A stretch of DNA of 64,000 bases from Hypholoma sublateritium FD-334 SS-4 (Eukaryota; Basidiomycota; Agaricomycetes; Agaricales; Strophariaceae): positions 175,758 through 239,757 of the forward strand of contig KN817554.1 in NCBI GenBank assembly GCA_000827495.1, read 5' to 3'. A model generated the notes under the pieces. It was given only the letters and a program-made list of their open reading frames with translations, made no database searches and was not told the origin of the DNA. The first letter of the stretch is position 1; every line of letters starts with the position of its first letter. This document shows positions 45,656 to 57,924 of the stretch, in pieces. A program made the translations under genes and the position numbers.

Positions 45656-46813
45656 GGGCGATTTGATTCTAGATGATATGTTTTGCTACTCAGAATCGGT
45701 CCTCCTTAATACCAGTCAATTTTACCACATACTTTCCTTGCGTGATATAAGTCATTTTGTGGGATTTGTATGATTCTGTAATTGGCTGTGATAATAATCG
45801 TGCACATTATAATACTTTGTACACTTTATAACTCTTGTAATTAGATGCGACTGAATTGTTGTAAGGGCTTGCAAACACGAAGAAAATTGTACGGTTCTGT
45901 AATGGCTGTAATCATTCTAAGGTACGTTGCATGTAATAGCTTTCATATTTAGCAGAATCCGAATATTGCAAACTATATGGCGGATTTTGGTCCTTTTGTA
46001 AGGAGTTCACCGTTTCATATACTCATAGAGCTGCGCAAACGACATGAGGAGCTAGGCCTACCCGGCCCTAAGTGACAGGGATGCCTCGAGATTGGGAAGC
46101 CGCGCGGCGACGCCAGCTAGTATGTCGTCACGCTGGACTGATGTCTGTGCGTCACGGATGACGGGTGGCCTCAGGCCTGCGGGATAGCCTGACATAATTC
46201 GAGAAACAATTGAAGAAGCTGAAGCTGCGCATTGAACGTCTGGAAGATGAGAAGCGTGGTACAGTTTTCTCCCAAAGACGAACACTCATATTTGTAACAT
46301 TTGTAACAGCTCCCATCGGTAAACTGTCAAAACGGCTGGAGAATATCAGAGCAACAGCATGCGGCTGTGTGGCAATTTTCACCTTATCTCCTCGGTTGTT
46401 TTGAGTTGTGAGTTCTGAGCTGAGGAAAGCAGTCCGCTGTGCGCCAAAGATCAGTAGGTTGGCGCGGTTGAGGTTGAGACCACTGTGCCCAATGAAAGCG
46501 GAGAAATGCAAAAATCGGAATGAATATCTCGACGTCCTAGTCTTCGATGTATCATGTACAAGCCTGAGTCCGATTCCAAATGCTGTCATGGGGCAAAAAG
46601 CGCGGCTGTCGGACATTCAGATAAAATCTCACGTATACCACGCTTTGCAAAAATCTTTTCGCTTGGACGGCTCAAGCTCGACGTTCGACAAGTCAGGCTA
46701 GTCAAGCTCTGATTTTCATGTTAGCTCCTGTACTATCTGTATTCCTAGAAAACTACTAGTGTCGTATTAGCGCACATGGAATAGATTAATATTCCTAGAA
46801 ATCGGATCCCAGT
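45656..46813. other. AT-rich intergenic, no supported gene
   Basis: Contains two similar blocks ('ttctgtaattggctgtgata' at 45774 and 'ttctgtaatggctgtaatca' at 45893). A short Lys/Leu/Arg helix (KKLKLRIERLEDEKRG, 46210) could be an exon remnant. 'cctagaaa' occurs twice near 46743 and 46793. No CACTA terminus was found. Confidence 0.4.
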
Positions 46814-49800
46814 CTAAGCGTTGAATGAAAGCATGATTATAGCCGCTGCACTTACTCTATAAAGAGAAACTACTGCGAGATGATTTTCGCCATTTAAAGA
46901 GCATGGGATGCTAGCAAAATGAGATGCTACTTCTTCCGGGCGTAGGATTGCATAGTTTCCTAAGGTCAACGACCATAAGGATATATGCAAAAATGGATAC
47001 TTGGAAAATGGATCAGAGATACCCCCTTCAACCCTACGGTGATGGCGAATAACATATAATATCTCCTTTTCTGAGACTTCCAGAATTTCTTGTATCTGTG
47101 CGGGTTTCAAAGAGCCGTCCAAACTCGATTTGACCAGCACCGAACTGTTCCCCTCGTGACGCGAGCGGGTGGTGTATGTGCGCCCTTCAAAAGTATGAAA
47201 CGTAGTGATACGCCGGATTGTGGGAATTGTGTTTGGAAAGCGGAGCCGAAGCGCTTTGAAGGTGGTTTCAGACAATACAATTTTTGTGGCCGTATTTAAT
47301 TCAGCCTGAACAGGAGGGTCATTCTCTGGATCAGACAAAAACGAATTGATGTCAATAAGTGTGCCATTACGAATATCCGGACTGAGAAATTTCGTAAATT
47401 GACGTCGACAGTTTGCTATAGCCTCTGGACAAAGGTCCTTCAGTAGGAGAGAGCGAAGGTTTGCGGACTTCACAAATGTTTTAGTCATAATTTCCTCAAC
47501 CTGTCCTGTGGCAAAAATTAAGCCACAGCTTTTGCAATGCAACTAACAAAGTAACTTACCCATCTTGAAATTGGTTGGCATCCTTTCGAGCATGCCTATC
47601 AGGCGTTCAAAAGGAAATGTCCACCAAGCATGAACAGGTCCAAAGAAGCGAAGGTATTCAGCAAGATGTAGGGCCATGTGATGATTCGGGCAGAAATTGT
47701 ATCTTGGCAGGAGTTCTTGCATTAGCTGTAAATAAGATTGCATGTGCTGAAGGTACAAGTCTGCCATATTTCTGGATGTTTTATGCGCCGTTGCAATAAC
47801 GACAGCAGATATCAAAGCCATCGTTGCGTCCAGCAACTTTTTGCGAAGTGGAGTTGACCGTGGGGAGTGTGTATCCCACAATTTCTGCAGAGAAACAGGA
47901 AGATGTATAGTTGCGAGAATACGCCACTGGTCTGCTTTCAGCTTTCCGTGCCGAGCTGCACCTAGATCATAAGGGACCGATGCTAACCAGGAAGGCGTTG
48001 CCATGTTCGCTATATCCGAACGCATTGTCGCCACTTCTTCGACTGTAAGAACACATCCTTTATCAAAATCAATAGCTGCATCTGAAGAGAATTCAGTTTG
48101 TCCTAGTCTCTGAAAATGGGAGATTGTTGAGCATACGCAAGGAGACGGACAGAGGAGTAACTTACCCAAGTTAGGATTGCTCGTGCATAATCGATCTTGT
48201 TTTTTTTCTTTCTTTCAACAGCTTGGTTCGGTAAAGATAGTGATATATTGAAAGCTTGGCAAAATTTCTCGAGTGCTACGGCATGGCAGTTTTGAAGTTT
48301 CTTGAGATAATTAGCAAACTCGGATTTGTCGGCAGTAAGCTTCTCGTTCAAAGAGCATTGTAAAAGACGAACAATACGGTCTATGCTCTTTATTTGTGGA
48401 TTGTTCAAGGCATCGTACAGCCAGAGAGGTACATTAACTCTAAATGCAATACCATCTTCCGGATCCCGTATTCCAAGGATTTCGAAGTGCTCCTTTATAA
48501 GTCCCAAAAATAGATTATGCATTGCGTCGACCACCACGAAGCGAGAGGGGTCAAAGTAAGGAAGGCGTAAAAGTTCAGACCAACGGATGCCCGTTTCCTT
48601 GAATATTGTCTCTCGCTCTTTATCGTCTTCGGCGTCTAGGTACCGCTGAGCACTTGCGCGGTATTCCTCGTTGGTTCGTCTCCTCCAAGAATCCATGTTC
48701 GTGATTTCAGGTCCAGACAGGCCTCGTTTGCAATGGCAAAGTGCACACATCTGGTTATGTCCAATACCACCGAATCCCATAGTTTTTCGGGCGCCAACTA
48801 GGTCGCAAACAAGGCACACAAGGGCGCATAGGGCCACACGTCCATAGAAATATTGGTGGGTCCGAGAAAATTGAACTCCAGGAGACCAGCACTCCAAAAG
48901 CTCGTCAATAAGGAATCTCAGGTAGTGATTCATGCAATCGAGAGGCGGCTCGAGTGGACCTGGGATAATCCCATAGAGAAACATATTCTCAGGCTTATAG
49001 CGTATGTCAGAAGGGAGATTTAGGCATATCAGAGAAATCATGCCAGCCGAATAGCTTTTGCCCGCTTGTTTATTCCCCAATGGGTTGAAGTTGTCGCAAC
49101 ACAGTGAGAAGACATATCGCCCTTCATCTCCTCCGAGACCAAAATACCGACCATCAGGTCCGCTGAAGTTGCGAAGAATTTCGCCATCAAATATGTCCAG
49201 TAGTTCCTTGTGGACATCGTCTCCTTGATCTTTAAGATGCGTTGTCCAGGCTTTATCCATTTTTTCTTCAAGACCAGGGCGCGAGAGCAGCCCTGCAAGC
49301 CAATCTTTAAAACTGTTCTTCACAAAGCGCTTGATTGGGATAAATATAGTTCGGCCTTGAACGCAGTGAGGTCGCAGAAGATCTACGCCGCATATTTCCC
49401 CGCCCTTGAATTTACGATAGGTACAAGTTCTTGGGTATAATCCAGGTGAATCATTGGAAGCAGTGGGTAAATAGGTTGCATGACAATTGCTGTCAGGGCA
49501 TACAGCGATGATAGTGCAATTGGGCTTCAAGTGAAATTGCTCTTCTGTACATCGAAAATCTGCTGGAATGTCGGACAGGAGCTTTTGGTCGCGCTGAGAT
49601 ATATTTGAACCCGCGCGAAGAACGGTGAGATTAATGATGTACTGAATCATCTGCAGCAGAAAGTTGCAACCGCGGCGACTAACTCCTAGAATGATTTGAC
49701 ATGTTATGATCATGAAAAATGAGACTTGTAAGATTGGGTCCGCGCCAGAGAGGATAGGTATGTAGTGATGGGCTAAAATCAAGTTATAATCAACAAAAAT

Positions 49801-50562
49801 CGTAAAATATAGCAGAATTGTGCACTGACCTGTATCAAAAGGCACTCCCTTAGACGGTGTCTTGACCTTCTCGATTTTTACGAGTCGCGTATCCCACGAG
49901 TGTCGCGTAGCTTTAAGGAGCTCGACTGCCGTAGAAAGCTTGAGTGCAATGCATTCCTTGCGCTGCTTAACGATTGGCGACTTAAAGGATATGGTGTCCA
50001 GACGGTCTTGGAGTGATTCAGAACTTTTGATGAGGGTCTCAAGAGGGAACGGCTGCGGTGGCCCCTTTGACGACGGTCGGTGAATACGTCCCACATCCAG
50101 CTCCACTTCGTCAACAAAGGTGTTTATATCTTTTTCGAGGCTAGAAAGACAGGACGACAGTTCTGCCTCCCGAGATCTGGACGTCGTGGCTTGACGTTGA
50201 GAGAGAGAGGGGTTGACCTCGCTAGGTTGCTTGAAGCCAGTATGAGAACTCAAGGGCGAAGCAGGCAATGGTAGTTCTACATCTGTAAAGTAGTGGCCCC
50301 ACAAGCGGCCGCCCGGCGCGGCTGTCGACGGTCCATTCATCTGGTCTGCAAGCGTTGTCCCGGCAATTTTTGCTGAGAGCTGGTCGATCTCATCGTCTTC
50401 CACGTTGGAGTTTAGTTCATTGTTTGTTTCCTGCGCCAGCTCGTCCAATGAATGAACTCTCAAGACATTAGCAGTAATGATTCTGCCGATTGGCCTTCCG
50501 GAGGCACGGTCAACACCTCGAGAGTCCCGACATCCACGAACGGTGCAAAAACAAACGGGCAT
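46814..50562 (-). CDS. CACTA-type transposase (Tnp2 family)
   Basis: A four-exon gene encoding roughly 1,250 residues, of the Tnp2 type common in mushroom CACTA elements. Start MPVCFCTVRGCRDSRG (50562) opens with a Cys-rich knuckle and a Ser-rich linker. The core contains I-F-D-G-E-I-L-R-N-F-S-G, F-S-L-C-C-D-N-F-N-P-L-G-N, GIIPGPLEPPLDCMNHYLR, GIGHNQMCALCHC and V-V-V-D-A-M-H-N-L-F-L-G-L. After an intron (48112-48168) come TPSWLASVPYDLGAARHGKL, C-P-N-H-H-M-A-L-H-L-A-E-Y-L and WWTFPFERLIGMLERMPTNF. The last exon starts after the intron at 47506-47560. Another intron lies at about 49775-49830. All joins keep frame, and D-N-F-N-P and D-A-M-H-N hold the likely catalytic acidic residues. The enzyme looks intact. 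Confidence 0.85.
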
Positions 50563-50966
50563 TTGGAAGGGAGAAAGTGCAAAGGATAATCCTAAACACA
50601 GTGTACGTTGAGCGATGGTACGCGAGCATTTGGGCCTCTTTTATAGTTTTTGAGGGAGAGACAGGCTTGTTACGGACCGGAATGTGGCAATCTTCGAGTC
50701 CTTATATCGTGTATGGCTGGCCGTGGCATGGCGACCTTGTTGAATACAACGCGAGACCAGAAATGCAAAAATAGTATTGGATTACATAAGTAGTCTGACA
50801 AATCCTAGGATAAACAGACTCCGAGTCGGACCTCTACCATGATGCAACGCTTCTACTCTCCATTGACTCGCCTTTGCAGCGGAAACTCTATACCGTATGC
50901 CAGTCTCTTATGGGTTTGACCAGAGGAAGGTGAAATTCTCGTATATATTATTGTTGTACTTATTGA
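50563..50966. promoter_or_regulatory. Shared upstream region of the divergent transposon genes
   Basis: A 404-base space between the transposase start (minus) and accessory gene start (plus). No clear TATA pair was identified. The role is inferred from the head-to-head layout alone. Confidence 0.35.
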
Positions 50967-52056
50967 TTGAGCAAGATCTCGAAGGGTGTACGCGAGCAGC
51001 TACAGAATGCCTTGGGACTACAGTCTGGCGGCCCTATGTTTGATACAATAAACGTATGTCAGGACGGTAGGTATCGGCTGAAATTAGCTCACCGCTTCCT
51101 ATGTGTCCTATACCAGGATTACATCAAAATTCTCATGAGAAAGCACTTACAGATTGAAAAGACGACGCGCGACCAGGACGACAAAAGGAGTATTATCGAA
51201 GAAGAGGCAAGGTTTTTGTTCAAACATTGGGTATATCTGAGGTGTACTGACACGCAGCTCTTTCCGACGCAATCAGCTCGTTCAAAGATTTCCTAAATAT
51301 TTTAAGGGTGAAAAGGAGGGCCGCATGCGATTGCATTTTGCCCTTCGTTGGCTCGGTTATTGCCAAAAGAAAAGGCGTTTCGATTTTTACAAAAATGGGG
51401 CTCCTAATAAAGGGATAAAGGGAAATCTGGCTGATGCTCGGCGCACAAAGAAGTCCATTCCTGCTACTGCTATCAAATATAAGGTAAGGGTTGCTGATGA
51501 TGCATCCGTCACCTACCATGGCTGCACCAACTTACGGTGAAAATAGCCCACCACTACTGCACCAGCAAGGAAGGCGCCAAGTCATTCTCGGTCTCTGGGA
51601 CCCTCTTCTTCTGCGAAAACAGTGGACAAGGAGGGCATGTCTATAGGCTGTATCACTCAGACTCAGGCAAACGAGCAGAGCGACAAAGCCATATGTCTAT
51701 CTGCATCTACATCTGAGTCTACATTCACCTCCGCTCATTCTGGGACATCTGTGTCTGCTCCCGAGTTCTTGCCTATGGCCACCTTGAGCTACCCGCTTGG
51801 CTGCAGTGCGGAGATGATTTCGGAAGTGTTTGAATTTCTGGATAGCTCTTTGCCTTCTATGGCACACCACCTGCCTACCTTTCTCAAATCAGGATGTAAC
51901 AGCGGCGAGCACCTACTGGGCATATCGACGTGGCGCCGAGAAGCGATCAGAATGTTCCTTGGGGAACTCACTCCAAATGACAGTGGAGAATGTCTCACTC
52001 TCATGGAGGTCGAGCACTTAACAAATCACCTTCTATCATATTTTCAGGCAACATGA
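50967..52056 (+). CDS. Accessory protein divergent from the CACTA transposase
   Basis: A multi-exon model: K-G-V-R-E-Q-L-Q-N-A-L-G-L-Q-S-G, a GT-AG intron (51054-51116), then DYIKILMRKHLQIEKTTRDQ and E-E-E-A-R-F-L-F-K-H-W. The downstream part (51622-52056) has a Ser/Thr-rich region and FLDSSLPSMAHHLPTFLKSG, WRREAIRMFLGEL, LTLMEVEHLTNHLLSYF, stop at 52054-52056. It matches the family of the 33822-34771 gene in its helical N-terminal domain. The C-terminal P-S-M-x-H-x-x-x-x-F-x-x-x-G pattern is typical of these accessory proteins. It could be the element's DNA-binding partner, as TnpA is in plants, but that is an inference. The middle (51290-51620) is not well modelled. Confidence 0.5.
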
Positions 52057-53099
52057 TTCTCCTTGAACCCACGGTGGATAGATATGTCAATATGAGACTC
52101 AGAGATATTGTGGATCTTGTGAGGGTGGAAGTTGAGGGCCAGCGCTCTACATTGATGTGACATGGCTTCGGGATCTTGCTATCTTGGACCGAAGAAAAAA
52201 ATTCTTGAACAACGAATTGGATGGCGTAATGTATTATGGCTTTGGTAGGTGTAACAGTTGTTTGTAAATATATTTGAGATATTATTGATGAAGTCACGTA
52301 GATTTTACACACATTATCTAACTAGAGTGAAATGCCGCCGAACGGCGGCCCACGCCTTGCTTGCGAATATCAAGCGAATATAGTCAAGTCATGTATTCAA
52401 GCACATAAGTTCATTTATCGTTGGAATTGTTGCGTGAACACTGAACAGGATCGGAACTAAGGTACGTTTTGTTAAAATAGTCGCTTCCGCGAAGAGCTCT
52501 TGAGTGCACGGCTCCAATTTTTTCTTATAATTGTCGGCTGGATTCATGCAGTGGTAGAGTGGTCGCCAACCTGTGTTTGTGAGAGGACCTTGTGAGCTTG
52601 AGCACGACATTCTTTGGCATTGATTATCGGGCAGCATAGAGTCGAAGTTATTGCTCGACGATAGGTAAAGATTGTAAAAAAGATGCGATGTTAGAGTATT
52701 CAGATTTCATGCACGTGCTTTTGACCCTCCCAGACCCCTTGCAAGCAAGGAAATTCAGCTCTACCTTGACACATCTTTTGGTCGTTTCTACAGTAAGTAC
52801 GCTTTCGTTTGCCGGCCCTCTGCAACCTTGGATCCTCAAGTGGGGTATAATATTATTCCGCGTATGCGGGTTGGAGAAAACATGATTTTTTTGCAGCATC
52901 AACGGAGTTTCTGTGAGAACACCTGAGTTTACCGAACATTGTGAAGCATCATAAAGAATTTTGCCCATTGAAACACGTGCCTATAACATCTTGGGCCGTC
53001 TTTGAGTAATCTGCAAAATAAAATTCGCAGGACGAATGCCACTACAAGGGTTCACCGCGAAGCCGCCTGTTTACCATCTCCAGACTTTCCTTAGGCTTG
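52057..53099. other. Mostly non-genic; small hairpin
   Basis: GCCGCC-GAAC-GGCGGC at 52334-52349 forms a perfect six-pair hairpin, followed by the 22-base motif shared with 8719-8741. A minus-strand open stretch (52389-52637) with several Cys is not recognised. Confidence 0.4.
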
Positions 53100-54140
53100 T
53101 CATATGGTACCTATGTATTCCGCGTTAGCTTTGGAAGTCATAGCCGCAACCAAAGGCCATCTGCGCACCGTATGTCCCGCACCCTCTATCGTCGCAAACG
53201 TCAGCTCCTGCGTACTCCGCGTCATACCCGCCTGAACCCCGCTGACATTCCAAGTTCGCAGAGGCTCATTTGAAAACTCTGCGTGTCCCGTCCACTCGAG
53301 TGCACGCGTCCACGCCTCGTTCTCGACGTGATTGCAGATCCAGTCGTTCTTGCCCACGTAGATTAGCGCGCGCACACTGCGCTCGAGGAGCGCAGTGACG
53401 TAGTGCTGCGTTGGGCGGTATTCATCTAGGTTAACGCTAAACGCAGAGTCTACCGCAACGCTATTAGGAGGGAATGGATCTGCGATGGAGGGGTCGACGC
53501 CGAGCTGCACGCGAATCTCAGGGCGGCCCAGGTAGGCTGCCATGTATCTGGGCAGGTGTCAGTTTACAGATGGTGAGGTGGGGGGCAGACGTACTTGGCC
53601 ATAGGGTAGCATATCGTATACTGCAAGGTGCTGTCACAGTCTTGGCTGATGTCATTTGGTTTTTTTCCTGGCCTTCTGTAATAAATATATTTTATTGAGA
53701 AGACTTAGAGCATACCAGAGGCCATCACTGATTGTGCGAACTCTGAATCGCAGAATAGTGACGTAGCACGACAAGATATGGCATCGAATATGTCTACGCA
53801 CGATTCCTTCAGCATCTTCTCGCATCTGGGGAGCTTAACAAACACTTCAGGGCACACGAATGGGGAGGAAGTTTGCTGAGGCACGTACGACTTGCTTCAT
53901 CCTCACGCAGGTCGCGATGCTGAGAATAGGTTCCGCCGACACGGGCGTGCAAGCGACTTCATTGTACGCCGCAGCTATGCTGAAGTGGTCCGTCAGTCCG
54001 TTTCCCGACGCAAAATCGTCAACACGAAGGCCGTCCGAGTTACGTCCGAGTAGCGCCCGAAGACACATACCGATCATTATCGACGTGAGATTGATGGGGA
54101 CCATTCCGCTTCCATAAGCTTCGCGTTCTGGTCGTACTTT
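53100..54140 (-). pseudogene. Serine carboxypeptidase (S10), C-terminal fragment
   Basis: Pieces match fungal S10 carboxypeptidases: Y-D-Q-N-A-K-L-M-E-A, V-P-I-N-L-T-S-I-M-I-G, G-N-G-L-T-D, YMAAYLGRPEIRVQLGVDPS-like region, YVTALLERSVRALIYVGKND and TFATIEGAGHTV. The catalytic Asp (G-K-N-D-W-I-C-N) and His (G-A-G-H-T) are present, but the N-terminal half with the G-E-S-Y-x-G nucleophile is absent. A missing base between M-E-A and G-M-V-P (about 54115) breaks the frame. Introns remain near 53550-53600 and 53710-53850. The sequence stops matching at about 54140, so the copy is 5'-truncated. Confidence 0.8.
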
Positions 54141-55230
54141 AGTGTAAGCGCTTTTAATTTTGTGTCTTGTACCTCACTGCTCGAAGAAACTCCCAATATA
54201 TTGTGAGATTATCATGCCGACACCACTAATACATTACTGTGCAAAGTTTGAGAGGATGAGGTGGCCAAACGCCGGAGGAAAACGCAAATTTCAAACACCT
54301 GCACATTTCAACAAGGTGAACAAGGGGCGTCGGGCTCTCGAAAAAGTAAAAGACTACTTAGGTGGCGCGCTTCGATGTCAATGTAGCCCGTGTACGATCT
54401 ACAAGATTGCCGCTCTATTTAGTACTTCGTATCTTCCCCAAGTGCGATTCAGACGAGTACGTACTTCACGGTGTTCAAGCGCAGACTGCAGCGCGGAAAT
54501 GCAGGATGGGAAAGGGTAGTGAACGCAGTTTGCGTCACAGAAGAAAGGTCCTCAAGCGGTGTGAACTTTGAAGTCTTCGGCATACGAGCGGTTGTCTGCT
54601 AGTTTAGGTTTGGTGGCGACATCAACGACGGGCCTAGAAACTGCTGCTGAGCTTTCCCCAGGACCGTCCGGCACAGATAGTCTGCACTAGCATCGTTCGA
54701 GTATTGGGCCGTAAAGGTGTGGGTGATGAGAGACGTCGTACACATGGCGCCTACTTTATATAATTGCAGTCTGCGTTGAGTCTGGGCCAAGTTTAGCCGC
54801 GCGTGCGCATGCAGCGGGCGGGCTAAATTTGTCTCCGCTACCGAAGTCAAATCGTGATAAGGGCTGCGGGTTTCGCTGTCTGGCGCAGGTCGCAGTGCAG
54901 CACACATTTCTCCATTCAAATTAAATACCTTTTCACAGGTTTTTCTTGTAGAATGGACTTGTAGCCTATGGCAAAGCAAAATGATTAATTGACGACCGTT
55001 ACGGTGGCCGAGAACCGCAAGGCTCAATCGACATTTGACTTTGTCCGAATTCGAGCAGCGATGACGCCGAGATGATCTAGAGACATAGTCTTCGCGGCAT
55101 TGCTATCAGTCTGGGAATTCATCTTGATGTCATCAAGTGACGGGACCTAATGAGCAGATTAATCACCAATATGTATCATAGGTATCGAATAAGCAAACCG
55201 TAAACTTCTAAGCAATACTAAGGATAAGGC
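54141..55230. other. No recognised gene
   Basis: A 142-codon open stretch on the minus strand (54599-55027) has no recognised motif. It could be non-coding or a continuation of the cohesin-loader remnant. Confidence 0.3.
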
Positions 55231-55790
55231 TCAACTAGCAGAAGACCGCTCACACTGTACGGATGAGCGACAGCGCGTCGAGCCGCAGCCGAGCGTCCTG
55301 ATCACCACGCTCTCCTTCTTCCCCTTCGCGTCCGTCTCGCCGCTCAGGTCGACGACGAAGAATGGCCCGATCGCGATGTACACGGCCTGGATGATGATCG
55401 AGTCCGACATTGCGACGGCCTCCGCGTTGACGAGATTGTTGATGCGCGGGATGACAGCAGACAGCGCGACCAACAGCTCGCCGAGCTGCCCGCGGTGCGC
55501 GGATGTCATCGAGTGCGCGTTCTTCACGATGCCCACGAGCAGGGGGCTGATGCTGTGCGTCGCGCCGCCCTCTGCGGATGCCTCGACGAAGGGATAGAGG
55601 ATCTTGGTCAGCTGGTTCTTGATAGTGTTCAGACAAGCTGTGATGAGCTCTTCCTAGTACAGCTGTTAGGATAGTGAGCACAATATCTCTGCAAGCTGAA
55701 GTCAACAGCACACCTGTTTCGTCAGCCTATCACTGGCCAAAAGAGCGAGGCAGCAATCAGCAGCGAGGATGCTGCTTCGAATGCCAGGAA
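55231..55790 (-). pseudogene. Cohesin-loader (Scc2/Nipped-B)-like fragment
   Basis: After a plausible intron (about 55648-55712) the minus strand reads [22 protein letters not shown], then [57 protein letters not shown]. The I-Q-x-V-Y-I-x-I-x-P-F-F-V segment is characteristic of the helical-repeat region of Scc2/Nipped-B, which loads cohesin on chromosomes. The frame shifts at about 55300, where the natural continuation ([10 protein letters not shown]) is in another frame. Only a small piece of this very large protein is present. The name rests on that segment and is moderately certain. Confidence 0.5.
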
Positions 55791-56399
55791 ACCTATTTAT
55801 TGAGCAGGGAATAGTTGGTATTCATTCATACTGACGCTTGAGTTGAGACTACAAACATTTATCGATATCGGGTTGAATTTTAAATTCAATCTCCGACAGC
55901 GATTGAACCGACGCTTTTTTCCACTCTTGACTCTTTCCCTTGATTCCATCATGATGTCGGAACGATTGGAGTCTTTCAAGTTGCCCTCAAACGGCTGCCC
56001 CGGATTATCTGGGCCAGTCGGGGACCGCTGCAAGCTACATCGGATTGTCTAAGTAACTGTGATTGATATCGTCTCTTGTCCTGGATCTCTCCACTGCAAA
56101 TTCAGTTCGTTCAGAAATTCTGAAACCTTGAGCGTCAAGAATTCAATACAGGCTGTAGGAGAAATCGGAGGGAAGCGTGGACCTGCGTGGGCTGAGAAGG
56201 CCGCGGCGGCAATGGACTGTAGTGCAGGCTGTGTGCTCGTGGATCCGAGGACTTTGAGGTGTACACATACGCGTGGAACAGTTGGTCAGCTTCCTTCAAA
56301 CTGATTAACCTTGGGCACGCTACTGCACATCCCGCGCGAGGCCCCTTTCCCGAACACTTCTACTATGTCTCCTCCACCAAGTCGCCGCTAACAATTCAA
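55791..56399. other. No recognised gene
   Basis: Short frames only. The 3' part may hold upstream exons of the patatin fragment, but no motif supports this. Confidence 0.3.
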
Positions 56400-57278
56400 C
56401 ACGAACGTAGCCTTTTTTGAGAGTCTCGAGGACATTTACGAAGTGTGGCCCGGTACGTGAGCACGTTGAATTTTCACTTCCCAGCGAGACGAACGTCTGA
56501 TGGGTACCATTTTTATAGTTTTAGTCCGTCCGCTTACGATGCTGTGATCTCCGCCGTGATTGCAAAATTCTCTGCCTCCGCCGATGACCCTATGGTGATT
56601 CCTCAAACCGACACATCCCCTCATACAAATGTGAGTTTATCTTTGCGTTCGTATATGATTATGATTACAAATAATGGAATGAGGCGGTGATTTTTGTAAC
56701 CTCCGGCGCACCAAACTTCTCAAATCGTAACCAATGTGTGGCGTCGTACGAAGGACAGAAAACACTGCCATCATCACACCAATGGCTCATTCGAGAGGCA
56801 GCACATCCGGTGCTCGTAACACCATTCCAGTGTATACGATTTTCGGGAGTTCAACAATCCGGTCAACCTTGCGCAACGCGAACAGAAGTCAGCACTGTGG
56901 CCAAAAGGGACCAGCACCCTGACTATCAGCCTTGGGACTGACATATGCTCGCTGGTTTCCGACAATATTGGAAAAGATTGGGCTACGTGGCCGATTACGG
57001 ATGGGTATTGTGCCCAAAATATTGAAGCGATCGGCAACGAACTAAAGCACGCAATGTCAGAGTCTCAAAGTAGTTGCATAGACGTCGTCCGACAGGTTAT
57101 TCAGACGGCTGCCGAGACGAGAGGAGAATATTTGAAGGCTTTGGATACGCTCCGATTCCACGGCGATTTCTATTATCGGATCGATCCCCCTCTTGGACTA
57201 GACAAGGTTGCCTTCGCTGACCACTTTCAGATGCAAACAGTTAAAGGCTCCATTGATGATTGGGCTGCTGCAGAATAG
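56400..57278 (+). pseudogene. Patatin-like phospholipase, C-terminal fragment
   Basis: Exon-like pieces read F-V-T-S-G-A-P-N, Y-E-G-Q-K-T-L-P-S-S-H-Q-W-L-I-R-E-A-A, then (shifted frame) F-N-N-P-V-N-L-A-Q-R-E-Q-K, G-T-S-T-L-T-I-S-L-G-T-D, and finally DTLRFHGDFYYRIDPPLGL with stop at 57276-57278. N-P-V-x-x-A followed by S-L-G-T-G is the usual stretch after the catalytic Asp motif (D-G-G) of patatins. Here that D-G-G is not seen and G is replaced by D in S-L-G-T. The nucleophile G-x-S-x-G lies outside the fragment. Frame changes near 56830 indicate decay. Confidence 0.6.
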
Positions 57279-57924
57279 TTGTCGAAGAAGTAATCTATGA
57301 TCATGGTTGTCGTTGGGCTATCAGGGAAGGCCGAGCGAAAGGTATGTTTCAATTGCATGGTTCAGACGCCTTGAAAACCCTGTTCTGAGACCCTTTGTCG
57401 CCCAGTATATGTGATTCGGCGGAAGAATGCAATCTCGTGCTATGACCATCTAGCAGTTTCAGCACATAGCCCATTGCGCCGTGCTCGACTACACCGACCG
57501 ACCATGCCGCCTGCCCGTGTATTCCCGCCGCACCAGCCACCTCGCAGGCATCTTCCTAAAAAAAACTCTTCAGCTCCCCGGGAAGAGCTGTTGCAAGCCT
57601 TCACGCCCCCACCTGTCCCTACGGCCGCCGTCCCTGCGAGAGAGACGGCCCGAGCACCGACCTGGACGCTACATGGTCTGGCTGCTCGTGGTTCGCCACT
57701 TAGTTAGGGTCGGAAGGTGGGCGCGCACGGTCGGCGCGTTGCAGGTAGTGTCGGTGTCGCGTCGCGTGCTGGACTGCACGCGGTCCGGTGCGACCGTGCT
57801 ATAAAATACTGCGTTCGGCCCTTCGTCTCTTCTCCTTACGCGCTCAAGACTTGGCGCGTACAGCTGAGTACTTTTTCTCTTTATATTAGTTTTCGTACTA
57901 ACTGTGTTTCTCTTCTAGATAACC
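57279..57924. promoter_or_regulatory. Upstream region of the small-family gene 3
   Basis: 'gctataaaatactgcg' (57799-57814) offers a TATA-like element about 115 bases before the ATG. The following 'cgctcaagac' and pyrimidine tract resemble the region upstream of the paralogues at 20.7 and 24.3 kb. Nothing else is recognised. Confidence 0.45.

Noticed and set aside
46740..46800. CACTA terminal inverted repeat near 'actactagtgtcg'
   Set aside because: No matching CACTA end was found on the far side of the accessory gene, so the element's ends remain undefined.
54599..55027. 142-codon minus-strand open frame
   Set aside because: No recognised motif and no good start context. It could not be joined to the neighbouring cohesin-loader fragment.
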